From UBA1724 sp051884615 (GTDB lineage Bacteria; Verrucomicrobiota; Lentisphaeria; Oligosphaerales; Oligosphaeraceae): a stretch of DNA of 64,000 bases. Below, piece after piece: positions 16,872-24,922 of the stretch; position 1 is the first letter of the stretch, and each line of letters begins with the position of its first letter. Under the pieces are notes generated by a model, which saw nothing but the letters and a program-made list of their open reading frames with translations, had not been told where the DNA came from and did no database searches. The DNA lies in assembly GCA_051884615.1 (NCBI GenBank), contig JBJEVT010000003.1, positions 1-64,000 on the forward strand, in the 5' to 3' direction. The position numbers and the translations under genes were made by a program.

Positions 16872-18158
16872 ATGGAAATCCTTTTCCGCGACACCCCCGA
16901 TTTTTCCGCCCGTCTTCAGGCCATGCTCTCCCGGGAGGCTTATTCCCAGGAGATTGCCCAGGCCGCCGAGGCCATCCTCCAGCAAGTCCGTCTCCGGGGA
17001 GACGAGGCGCTCTGCCAGTACGCCCGGGAGTTCGACCACACGGAGCTGACGCCGGAGCAGTTCCTGGTGGCGGAGGAGGAGATTTCCCGTGCCTGCGAGC
17101 AGGTCTCCCGGGAGGATCGGGATGCCATTGATCTGGCGGTGGCGCACATCCAGGATTTCTACAGCCGCACCCTGCCCAAGGGGTGGCAGTATTCGCCTCG
17201 TCCCGGCGTGGTGCTGGGCGAGCAGTTCCATCCGCTGGACCGGGTGGGATGCTACATCCCCGGGGGCACGGCGCCCCTGGTCTCCACGGTGTGCCACACG
17301 GTGGCCATTGCCCGGACGGCCGGGGTGAAGGAGATTCTGGTCTGCACGCCTCCCGGCGGCACCAAGGGCATCCATCCCGCTTTGCTCTATGCCTGCCGGG
17401 CGGCGGGCGCCACGGCGGTCTATCGCCTGGGCGGCGTCTACGCGGTGGGCGCCTTGGCCTACGGCACCGCCACCATCCCCAAGGTGGAGAAGATCTGCGG
17501 CCCCGGCAACGCCTATGTGGCGGCCGCCAAACGGGCCCTCTACGGCACCGTGGCCCTGGATCTGGTGGCGGGACCCTCCGAGATTCTGGTGGTGGCGGAT
17601 GATTCGGCCAATCCCGCCTATGTGGCGGCGGACGTGCTTTCCCAGGCGGAGCATGGCTCCGGGCGGGAGCAGGCGGTGCTGGTGTCTCCCAGCCGTTCCC
17701 TGCTGGAGGCGGTGCGGGAGGAGATTCTCCGTCAGGCGGCCGCCCTGGGGCGTCAGGAGTGCGTCCAGAAGGTTTTGGACCAGGGGGTGTTCCTGGTGGA
17801 GGCACGGGATTTGGAGGATGCGGCACGGATTGCCAGCCAGTATGCGCCGGAGCATTTGGAGCTGCAGGTGGCGGATCCCTGGGCATTGGCCCCCAAGATC
17901 ACGGCGGCGGGCGCCATTTTCCTGGGGAGCTACACCCCGGAGCCCGTGGGAGACTATGTGGCGGGCCCCAGCCATGTGCTGCCCACCGGGGGCACGGCGC
18001 GCTTCTTCAACGGCCTCACCGGAGACGCCTTCTTCCGGCGCACCAGCTTGATTTCCTACGACCGGGAGGCCCTCCTGAAGGAGCAGCCCGCCCTGGCCCG
18101 CCTGACGGCCGCCGAGGGCCTGGACGCCCACGGAAACTCCGCCGCCATCCGGAAATAA
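16872..18158 (+). CDS. hisD: Histidinol dehydrogenase
   Basis: A 428-residue protein with the family hallmarks: GCYIPGGTAPLVSTVCHTV, the nucleotide/substrate segment KICGPGNAYVAAAKR, DLVAGPSEILVVAD, the zinc-ligand region QAEHGSGREQ and the C-terminal QYAPEHLELQV. It oxidises L-histidinol to L-histidine with two NAD+ and needs Zn2+. Length is typical. ATG 16872 gives the family N-terminus. argS begins 34 bp downstream. The other his genes are not in the window. Confidence 0.95.
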   Translation: MEILFRDTPDFSARLQAMLSREAYSQEIAQAAEAILQQVRLRGDEALCQYAREFDHTELTPEQFLVAEEEISRACEQVSREDRDAIDLAVAHIQDFYSRTLPKGWQYSPRPGVVLGEQFHPLDRVGCYIPGGTAPLVSTVCHTVAIARTAGVKEILVCTPPGGTKGIHPALLYACRAAGATAVYRLGGVYAVGALAYGTATIPKVEKICGPGNAYVAAAKRALYGTVALDLVAGPSEILVVADDSANPAYVAADVLSQAEHGSGREQAVLVSPSRSLLEAVREEILRQAAALGRQECVQKVLDQGVFLVEARDLEDAARIASQYAPEHLELQVADPWALAPKITAAGAIFLGSYTPEPVGDYVAGPSHVLPTGGTARFFNGLTGDAFFRRTSLISYDREALLKEQPALARLTAAEGLDAHGNSAAIRK

Positions 18159-18192
18159 CAACCTCTCCCCTCTCTTCTCCCTGGAGCCTTCC

Positions 18193-19977
18193 ATGCGCTT
18201 TGCTTTCCTCGATGATCTCCACGCCTGTCTGGAAAAGGAACTGAATGCCCCTCTGCCGCCGCTGGCGGTGGACCTGTGCCCGGAGGGCATCGAGGGGGAT
18301 GTGACCCTCTCCTGCTTCCCCCTGGGCAAGGCGCTTCGCACCAATCCCATGGCCCTGGCCGCCAAGGTGGCGGAGCAGCTTGCCGGCCATCCCGATGTGG
18401 AGAAGTGCGAGGTGGCAAAAGCCTTCCTGAACATCACGTTGAAGCCCGCCGCCCTGATGCGGGACACCGTGGGGCGGGACATTCTGGAGCAGGAGGTGCT
18501 GCCGGCCTCGGAGCGCCGGAAGATTCTCATCGAGTTCAGCGCCCCCAACACCAACAAGCCCCAGCATCTGGGCCATGTGCGCAACAACACCATCGGCATG
18601 TCCACCGCCTCCTTGCTGAAGCGGGCGGGACACCAGGTGACCCAGGTGAATCTGGTGAACGACCGGGGCATCCACATCTGCAAGTCCATGCTGGCCTACC
18701 AGCGCTTCGGGGAGGGATGCACCCCGGAGAGCACGGGCAAGAAGGGGGATCATCTGGTGGGCGACTTCTATGTGCGCTACAACCAGGAACTCTCCCGGCA
18801 GATTGCCCAGTTGAAGGAGGAGCGTCCCGAGCTGGCGGCGAAGGAGTCGGAGGATTTGTTCCTGGAGACGGAGCTGGGCCAGGCCACCGCCAAGATGCTC
18901 CAGGACTGGGAGGCGGGAGAGCCCCAGGTGCGGGCCCTCTGGCAGAAGATGAACGGCTGGGTCTTCCAGGGCTTTGAGGAAACCTATCGCCGCATGGGCA
19001 TCGCCTTCGACAAGCTCTACCTGGAAAGCCAGACCTACAAGCTGGGCAAGGACATCATCCTCCAGGGACTGGAGCGGGGCGTCTTCGAAAAGCGGCAGGA
19101 CGGGGCCGTCATCATGGATTTCCACGACCCCTCCTTCGGCACCAAGGTGGTCCTCCGCAGCGACGGCACCAGCGTCTACATCACCCAGGATATCGGCACC
19201 ACCCTCCTGAAACAGCAGGATTTCCAGCCGGATCAGCAGATCTGGGTGGTGGGCGACGAGCAGATCTACCACTTCAAGGTCCTCTTCACCATCCTCAAGG
19301 CCCTGGGATATCCCTGGGCCGACCGCCTGACCCACATGGCCTACGGCATGGTGAATCTCCCCACCGGCAAGATGAAGTCCCGGGAAGGCACCGTGGTGGA
19401 TGCGGACGACCTCTTTGACGAAATGGCCCGCCTGGCCCGGGAAGCCACTCTGGAACGAGTCCCGGAAGGCCAGGAACCCCCCGCCGACCTGGAGGAGCGG
19501 GCAGACGTCATCAGCATGGCCGCCCTGAAGTTCATGCTCCTGAAAGTCTCTCCCCGCACCACCATCACCTTCGACCCCAACGCCGCCATCAAATTCGAGG
19601 GAGACACGGGCCCCTATGTCCTCTACGCCTACGCCCGCCTCTCCTCCCTCCTGCGCCAGCCCGGCGTGGAGGAACTCCGGGGACAGACCCCCCAGTGGGA
19701 AGTGCTCGCCGAAGGACCGGAGCGCCGCCTGGCTCTCCTCTGTGCGAAATATCCCGACGCCCTGGCCAAGGCCGCCCGGGAGCTGGACACCTCCGTGGTG
19801 GCGGCCTATCTCCTGGATCTGGCCAAGGGATTCAGCGCCTTCTACAAGAATTGCCCGGTGAAGAGCGCCCAGGATCCCCAGGTGAAAGCCGCCCGGGTGG
19901 CTCTCTGCGAAGCCACCCGAAAGATCATCGGAGACGGCCTCCACACCCTCACTATCCGCACCCTGGAAAGCATGTAG
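18193..19977 (+). CDS. argS: Arginyl-tRNA synthetase
   Basis: A 594-residue class I synthetase. The N-terminal Add1-like domain comes first. The HIGH motif appears as NTNKPQHLGHVRNN near residue 120, followed by VNLVNDRGIHICKSM. The KMSKS-equivalent loop is KMKSREGTVVDADDL near residue 393. The DALR anticodon-binding domain ends with IGDGLHTLTIRTLESM. It charges tRNA-Arg. Length and order match the family. It is the last forward gene before the convergent 14-kb reverse-strand block. Confidence 0.95.
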   Translation: MRFAFLDDLHACLEKELNAPLPPLAVDLCPEGIEGDVTLSCFPLGKALRTNPMALAAKVAEQLAGHPDVEKCEVAKAFLNITLKPAALMRDTVGRDILEQEVLPASERRKILIEFSAPNTNKPQHLGHVRNNTIGMSTASLLKRAGHQVTQVNLVNDRGIHICKSMLAYQRFGEGCTPESTGKKGDHLVGDFYVRYNQELSRQIAQLKEERPELAAKESEDLFLETELGQATAKMLQDWEAGEPQVRALWQKMNGWVFQGFEETYRRMGIAFDKLYLESQTYKLGKDIILQGLERGVFEKRQDGAVIMDFHDPSFGTKVVLRSDGTSVYITQDIGTTLLKQQDFQPDQQIWVVGDEQIYHFKVLFTILKALGYPWADRLTHMAYGMVNLPTGKMKSREGTVVDADDLFDEMARLAREATLERVPEGQEPPADLEERADVISMAALKFMLLKVSPRTTITFDPNAAIKFEGDTGPYVLYAYARLSSLLRQPGVEELRGQTPQWEVLAEGPERRLALLCAKYPDALAKAARELDTSVVAAYLLDLAKGFSAFYKNCPVKSAQDPQVKAARVALCEATRKIIGDGLHTLTIRTLESM

Positions 19978-20037
19978 GCAAAAATCCAGCGCCGCCACTT
20001 TTCTTCAGCGCGGGGAACGCACAAAAGGCAAACACAG

Positions 20038-20117
20038 AAGGGGTGCGAGCATGCTTCCCATACTCCACCACCCTATATGGGCATCTCCCCCGTTTACGAG
20101 AGAACGTGGCACCCCTT
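20038..20117. other. Structured intergenic element between convergent argS and the regulator gene
   Basis: AAGGGGTGC (20038-20046) and GCACCCCTT (20109-20117) are perfect 9-bp complements closing an 80-base domain that also contains CCCATA (20057-20062) facing TATGGG (20076-20081). It has neither a recognisable anticodon nor T arm, so it is not a tRNA. It may be a structured RNA or a terminator region. The remaining part of the 19978-20332 gap has a CCTCCC/GGGAGG hairpin (20215-20233) and, on the reverse strand, a hairpin followed by a T-run near 20134-20141 that could end the regulator transcript. No gene is seen. Confidence 0.35.
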
Positions 20118-20332
20118 GCACTGCGGCGATCCTAAAAAAAAGGGGGGGAGACGCTAGCCCATCGTTCTCACTTCGGGGGGGGTGAGGCTAAACAGGCACA
20201 ACAAATTTTTCCTGCCTCCCTTTTTTCGGGAGGATCTGTTTCCTGCCTCCTGCGTCCCCGGCGTGGGGTGACATCCTTCCCTATGTCAGGCCTATCGCAG
20301 GGGGCATGCTCTTGATATCTCTGGTCACGGAG

Positions 20333-21439
20333 TCACTTTTTCTTTCGTTTGGCTCCCGACTCCCGTTCTCGCAGGTGGAAAGAAAGCAATCTACCCTCCC
20401 TCTCATCATCTTCCCCGCGATGGAGGGCCTCCAGCCGGCGAATGGCTTCGGCTCCTATCTCCTCCGCCTGGATATCCACGGAAGTCAGGGGAGGGAAGGA
20501 ATATTCGGCAAAACTAGAGTTATTGCACCCCACCACAGCCACTTTCTCCGGACATGGCACGGAGGACTCATGGAGGCAGTGAAGCACCCCCATGGCAATC
20601 AGATCATCCATGCATACGATGCCGTCCACTTCCGCCTCCAGAAGATGCTTTGCTTCCTGATATCCTGCCTTCTCCCCTGGCTTCTGGAAGAAAATCCTAC
20701 TCCGCGTGGCGGTCAGGCCATGACGTTTCAACGCACGCTTGTACCCCGCTAGACGATCTATCGTGACCGTGAAGCCCTTTTCCAATCCAATAAAGCCCAC
20801 CCTCTGACACCCCTGGGAAAGAAGATGCTCCGTCATGGCCTCCCCTACCGCCACATTATCATTGTCCACACAAGGAAGCCCTTGGACTAGGGAACGTCCC
20901 ACAGTCACCAGAGGGATTTCCATCTGCCGTAAATCACGGAGGATTTCCACAGGCATCATGGGATTGGCGATGAGAAGGCCCGACAGGCGCCCGGCACGGC
21001 ACAGTTCCCTGTAAATCCCATCCTCCTGGCCCAGAAACATCAGAGAAACGCCTCGTCTCATGGCCTCGCGGCTGGCTCCTTGGAGCAGACGGAGACGAAA
21101 GTCCGTCATTCCCCCCTGGGAAAGCTCTTCAAGAACCACGCCGTAAACCGTCTTTTCGGATAGATTTTCAGCGGGCCTCCCGGAAAGAAAGGTCCCCTTG
21201 CCGGGAACCCGGAGGAGGCGTCCAGAGACCTCCAGTTCCTTTAAGGCCAAACGCACCGTGGTATGGCTGACGGAGAAGAGACGGCAGAGTTCCCGTTCGG
21301 AGGGAAGGGCATCCTGCCCCTCCTGGCCCATCTGTTCCATCCATGCACTGAGCCGCTGCACGAGTTGAAGATACAAAGGCTGGGGAGCGTTCCGACGAAC
21401 ACTCCCCAGCTTCGAAAAATCCATTTCCTTTCCTGACAT
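20333..21439 (-). CDS. GntR-type HTH / LacI-type sensor transcriptional regulator
   Basis: A 368-residue regulator. Residues ~25-90 are a GntR-like winged helix (PLYLQLVQRLSAWMEQ, then LPSERELCRLFSVSHTTVRLALKELEVSGRLLRVPGKGTF). Residues ~95-365 are a LacI/periplasmic-binding-type sensor (VYGVVLEEL, IPLVTVGR, CVDNDNVAVGEAMTEHLLSQGCQRVGFIG, VDGIVCMDDLIAMGVLHCL, LTSVDIQAEEIG). This AraR-like hybrid usually binds a sugar and represses a catabolic operon. It is the last gene of the reverse block, 74 bp after the symporter gene, with an operator-like motif just upstream. ATG 21439 is chosen; ATG 21424 is possible. Confidence 0.87.
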   Translation of the reverse strand: MSGKEMDFSKLGSVRRNAPQPLYLQLVQRLSAWMEQMGQEGQDALPSERELCRLFSVSHTTVRLALKELEVSGRLLRVPGKGTFLSGRPAENLSEKTVYGVVLEELSQGGMTDFRLRLLQGASREAMRRGVSLMFLGQEDGIYRELCRAGRLSGLLIANPMMPVEILRDLRQMEIPLVTVGRSLVQGLPCVDNDNVAVGEAMTEHLLSQGCQRVGFIGLEKGFTVTIDRLAGYKRALKRHGLTATRSRIFFQKPGEKAGYQEAKHLLEAEVDGIVCMDDLIAMGVLHCLHESSVPCPEKVAVVGCNNSSFAEYSFPPLTSVDIQAEEIGAEAIRRLEALHRGEDDEREGRLLSFHLRERESGAKRKKK

Positions 21440-21504
21440 GATTCCGGTCCTTTTCTCCTCTTGCGCCCTCTCCCTGGCATGCCACCAAGGAAATGGCGAA
21501 AGAT

Positions 21505-21523
21505 TGCAAACAGTTACAATATA
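21505..21523 (-). promoter_or_regulatory. Operator-like motif and -10 upstream of the regulator gene
   Basis: On the + strand CAAACAGTTAC lies at 21507-21517, spanning the symporter stop codon. The same 11 bases occur, on the opposite strand, just downstream of the -10 of the operon promoter (34383-34393). Here too a TATATT (reverse strand, 21518-21523) directly abuts it, though no good -35 is visible. This suggests the regulator has its own promoter and represses itself. Confidence 0.5.
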
Positions 21524-23535
21524 GTTCTTTTCTCGTGGCTCCCTGCGTCTCCCCCCTCCTCCTTTTGTTCCTCCGTGGGCACCCAGCCATCGTCCCTCGG
21601 GGCATTGGGGATTGTTTTTCTTTCGGTCATCAAATCCTTTTGGAGTTGGACCATATCCCGGAATCCCCCCAGGAGGAACATCAGCGTTGTCGCGCCCCCC
21701 ACCACCAATCCTCCGGCCACATACCAGAACCAGAAATTCGCCCACCGTTCTTCGGACATAAGATTCAGGCCTTCCAGGAATGCCAAAAGGATACCCACGG
21801 CGAACCAGAGGAGGGTCCATCCCAGGCTGGCGAAGAAGAGGAACTTATCTCCCGTGGTAAACTCCTCGCTCCACCCTAGGGCGCGGAGTCCCTTGGCGGG
21901 GTGTGCGCTTTGGGCGTCGGCATATTGGTTGCGGTGGAGCATACGATCGAGGCAGAACTCCCTTCTTCCCGTCCAGAGACGTTCCAGGAAGGAACCTAGG
22001 AGATAACTCACCACGGCCCCGGCGATGGAGAGGGCGAAGCCCCACTGTTCATTGAGGAGAGGTCTACCCTGGGCGTTTTGGAACCAAGGAGGTAGCAGAT
22101 GGCACAAGAGGATGTTTCCCGTGGCCAAGAGGGAGCCCAGGATGAGGGCGCACCAGGCTCCGAGGGTAGTTCCCCCTTTCCAATAGAGTCCTCCAATGAT
22201 CACAGCCCCGGCGCCGCCCAGGAAGATGGCCCCGGTGATATTGCAATAGAGCATGATGTATTGGGTTTGTCGATAGAAGAGGCTAATCAAGAAGGCGAGG
22301 ATTCCCACGGAAGCGATGGAAATGCGCAGTGCCAGGAGATGGGCTTTGGGAGAGAAAGGCTTCTTTCTGAGGGGCATGAGAATATCTTGGACCATGATGC
22401 TGCCCCAGCTATGCATATAGGTATTGTCCGTACTCAACATCGCAGCGAACATCACCGCCACAAAGAGTCCCATCATTCCCGGGGGAAGGAGTTTCAGCAG
22501 AGCCATAGGCACCACCAGCTGTTCCCGGATTTGAGGATTCTTCACCGTGTCCAAGGTCTGCTGCACCTGACGCCCCAAGGGGAGGAAATCGGGATGATGC
22601 ATGACCACCAGGGCGCAGACGGGAATGAACAGATATAGGATGTTCTGGACAATGGCCCTCCAGTTTCCCAGCAATCCCGCCATTTTCTGTTCATGGGGGG
22701 ATTTGGCAGCCACCTGGAATCCCTGGGAGCCCAGCCATGCGCCCACGCTATAGAATGCGGCGACGGTGTTGATCAGGAAAAACCAGGGATTGAAATCCCG
22801 CACTGCCCCGGTGTGGAAGGGATTGACCAGGGAGGCTTGGGGTGCTTGTTCTCCCAGGGAGACCAGTGTGGAGACGATGGTCTCTCGGGAGAAACGGGTG
22901 AAGAAGAAGATTAGGATCGCCAGGAAGACCAGATTGCAGAACATTCCCTGAAGGAAATCCGTGACCATGATGGCCACCTGTCCTCCGGAAATGGCGAACC
23001 AGGCTCCCAGAGCCAAGGCGGCGGCCATGAGCAAGGGGAGAGTCTGAAATTCTGTGCCCCAGAGAGAGAATTGTTCGGGGATCCCGCAGAAATAGAGGAA
23101 GAACCGGAGGGAGACGGCGGGGAAGATCCCGTAGTTTGCCACTCCAGAGATCCAGGCCAGACAGCCAGCGAAGATGCGAAACCGTCGGCTATACCGCATT
23201 TCCAGAAACTGGGGAAGCGTCAGGGCACGGGTTTCCCGGAAGCGGTAGAGAACCCATCCCGAGAGAGCGGCCACAATGCCGGTAACGCCAGACAAAAAGC
23301 CCCACCAGACAGGAGGGAAGCCGGCGGCATAACTCATCTCGAAAGCGGCGATGATGGTGACCGCCCCCACCCCGGACATGCCCGAGGAAATCGCCAGAAG
23401 ATATCGTCCTCCCAGGCGTCCTGCCGCGAGAAAATCCGTGCAGGAATGGACATGGCGGCGGAAGTGGCGGAGAGTGAGAATCAGGGCCAGAAGCAAGAGT
23501 CCCAGAATGGTCCAATCCACGGGATGCATGTTCAT
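21514..23535 (-). CDS. Sodium:solute symporter (SSS family)
   Basis: A 673-residue inner-membrane transporter with about 13-14 hydrophobic segments. Family features include DFLAAGRLGGRYLLAISSGMSGVGAVTIIAAFEMSYAAGFPPVWWG in the first helices, LTLPQFLEMRYSRRFRIFAG, and MFAAMLSTDNTYMHSWGSIMVQDI in the middle. It likely takes up a sugar or related solute with Na+. Its start overlaps the metallophosphoesterase stop (ATGA, 23532-23535). Placement before a sugar-type regulator and beside a GH38-like enzyme suggests it imports the product of this locus. The exact substrate cannot be read. Confidence 0.88.
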   Translation of the reverse strand: MNMHPVDWTILGLLLLALILTLRHFRRHVHSCTDFLAAGRLGGRYLLAISSGMSGVGAVTIIAAFEMSYAAGFPPVWWGFLSGVTGIVAALSGWVLYRFRETRALTLPQFLEMRYSRRFRIFAGCLAWISGVANYGIFPAVSLRFFLYFCGIPEQFSLWGTEFQTLPLLMAAALALGAWFAISGGQVAIMVTDFLQGMFCNLVFLAILIFFFTRFSRETIVSTLVSLGEQAPQASLVNPFHTGAVRDFNPWFFLINTVAAFYSVGAWLGSQGFQVAAKSPHEQKMAGLLGNWRAIVQNILYLFIPVCALVVMHHPDFLPLGRQVQQTLDTVKNPQIREQLVVPMALLKLLPPGMMGLFVAVMFAAMLSTDNTYMHSWGSIMVQDILMPLRKKPFSPKAHLLALRISIASVGILAFLISLFYRQTQYIMLYCNITGAIFLGGAGAVIIGGLYWKGGTTLGAWCALILGSLLATGNILLCHLLPPWFQNAQGRPLLNEQWGFALSIAGAVVSYLLGSFLERLWTGRREFCLDRMLHRNQYADAQSAHPAKGLRALGWSEEFTTGDKFLFFASLGWTLLWFAVGILLAFLEGLNLMSEERWANFWFWYVAGGLVVGGATTLMFLLGGFRDMVQLQKDLMTERKTIPNAPRDDGWVPTEEQKEEGGDAGSHEKRTIL

Positions 23536-24902
23536 GGCAGCACCTCCTTTTCTTTCCCCAAGAGGCGCACTTTTCGGAGGAAGGCGCCGAAGCCATCCTG
23601 GGGAGTCCTGTCGCAGACCTCCAGGAAAAGGAGTCCGTATTTCCCCTCTTCCGGCACCTCCCAGGAGATGATTTTCCGGGGAATGCGCCCCCGGGAATCA
23701 AAAATTTCCTCTAGGGCCTCCGGGGAGAGTCCTCCTCTGAGGCGACAATCGGATTCCACCTCCAGCTCCACCGTGAGAGGGGCATAGGCGGCGTACTCCA
23801 CCACGGGGATGACGAGAAGCATCCGCCCGTCCCCGTCCACATAGCAATAGTCTGGATGTTCTCCCACCCCCCTCCATTCCCACGCCATTTCCTGGAGTTG
23901 GCCTCCCTGCCATTCTTGCAAGAGGAGACGGGGATCCAGAGGGCCATTCTCATAGAGGGGCCACTCCCTCCAGGGAGGATCCACCCGTGCCACAGGAGGG
24001 GACTCCCGGAATCTCCAAAGGACAGTGGCCAGCATTTTTTCCTTATCCAAGAAGAGAAGACGGAGAGAAGGAGTGTCATACCCGTAGGCGCTGCTGCCCG
24101 CCGTATGGGTCAGCATGGGACGGAGGGGATATCCCGGGCAGGAAAGTTGGAAGAGGAAATTGGCGTGTGCGTGTCCACTGACCATCCAGATCTCCTGTTC
24201 TCCCATCCCCGTGGTTCGGAGGAGAGTTTCCCGCAGAGGGCGTATTGGCTCCCAACCGGGTTGCTGTACCAGGGAATGATGGGTAAGGATCAGGAGGGGA
24301 GCCCCCCCTGCCTCCGCCACCCCTTGGCGAAGCAGGCTCTGTTGCGTCTCGGAAAGAGTTCCCTGGCGTCCCGTGTCCAACCCCACAATCGTCCATCCTC
24401 CCACCTTCCGTATGGGTTGCTTTGTCCATGCCTCTTCCAGAATTTGCTCCATGGCCTCCCGGTCGTCGTGGTTTCCCGGGATGGCCATCACGGGGAGGGT
24501 TCCCGGCAGTTGGGAAAAAAGCTCCTTGAGTTGTCCATAGGCCTCGGGAGTGCCTTGATGTACCAGGTCCCCCGCCAGGAGAACCATGGAAGGGGCGGGA
24601 TCCAGGCGCTTTAGGAAATCCACTAGTGCTTCTACATCCTCTGGCACATTTTTGGCGTAGACTCCATCCGTTGCCTGGGCATCCCTCGATTCCGGAGGAA
24701 AGAAATGGAGGTCGGAAATCAAGACAAGATAGGGAGTGTCCTCAGGGAGGGAGAGTTCACGGGCGATTTCCGCCACGGAAGAGGCAGAGAACTCCCGCCC
24801 AAAGCCGAAATTTCCTTTCGGAGACTCGTCGGTAGTCCGGGCATGGAGGGAGGCCAGGAGCAGAAGACAGAGGAAGAAGACAGCGGCACGAGGCATCATC
24901 AT
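23532..24902 (-). CDS. Secreted calcineurin-like metallophosphoesterase
   Basis: A 456-residue protein with a signal peptide (PRAAVFFLCLLLLASLHA). The two-metal phosphoesterase motifs appear in order: LVLISDLHFFP (DxH), VLLAGDLVHQG (GD), AIPGNHDD (GNHD), ILTHHSL, and VSGHAHANF (GHxH). A C-terminal ~170-residue beta-rich extension follows. It should cleave phosphate esters or phosphodiesters outside the cytoplasm. Three consecutive ATGs (24902, 24899, 24896) follow AAGGA, so the exact start is uncertain. It lies between a giant secreted protein (20 bp) and the symporter (overlapping), consistent with processing of a phosphorylated glycan or nutrient. Confidence 0.83.
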   Translation of the reverse strand: MMMPRAAVFFLCLLLLASLHARTTDESPKGNFGFGREFSASSVAEIARELSLPEDTPYLVLISDLHFFPPESRDAQATDGVYAKNVPEDVEALVDFLKRLDPAPSMVLLAGDLVHQGTPEAYGQLKELFSQLPGTLPVMAIPGNHDDREAMEQILEEAWTKQPIRKVGGWTIVGLDTGRQGTLSETQQSLLRQGVAEAGGAPLLILTHHSLVQQPGWEPIRPLRETLLRTTGMGEQEIWMVSGHAHANFLFQLSCPGYPLRPMLTHTAGSSAYGYDTPSLRLLFLDKEKMLATVLWRFRESPPVARVDPPWREWPLYENGPLDPRLLLQEWQGGQLQEMAWEWRGVGEHPDYCYVDGDGRMLLVIPVVEYAAYAPLTVELEVESDCRLRGGLSPEALEEIFDSRGRIPRKIISWEVPEEGKYGLLFLEVCDRTPQDGFGAFLRKVRLLGKEKEVLP

Positions 24903-24922
24903 ATTTCCTTTTTTGAAGGGCA

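Noticed and set aside
20038..20117. tRNA or tRNA-like gene
   Set aside because: The closing stem resembles an acceptor, but there is no T arm (GGTTCGAATCC-type) or anticodon arm on either strand.
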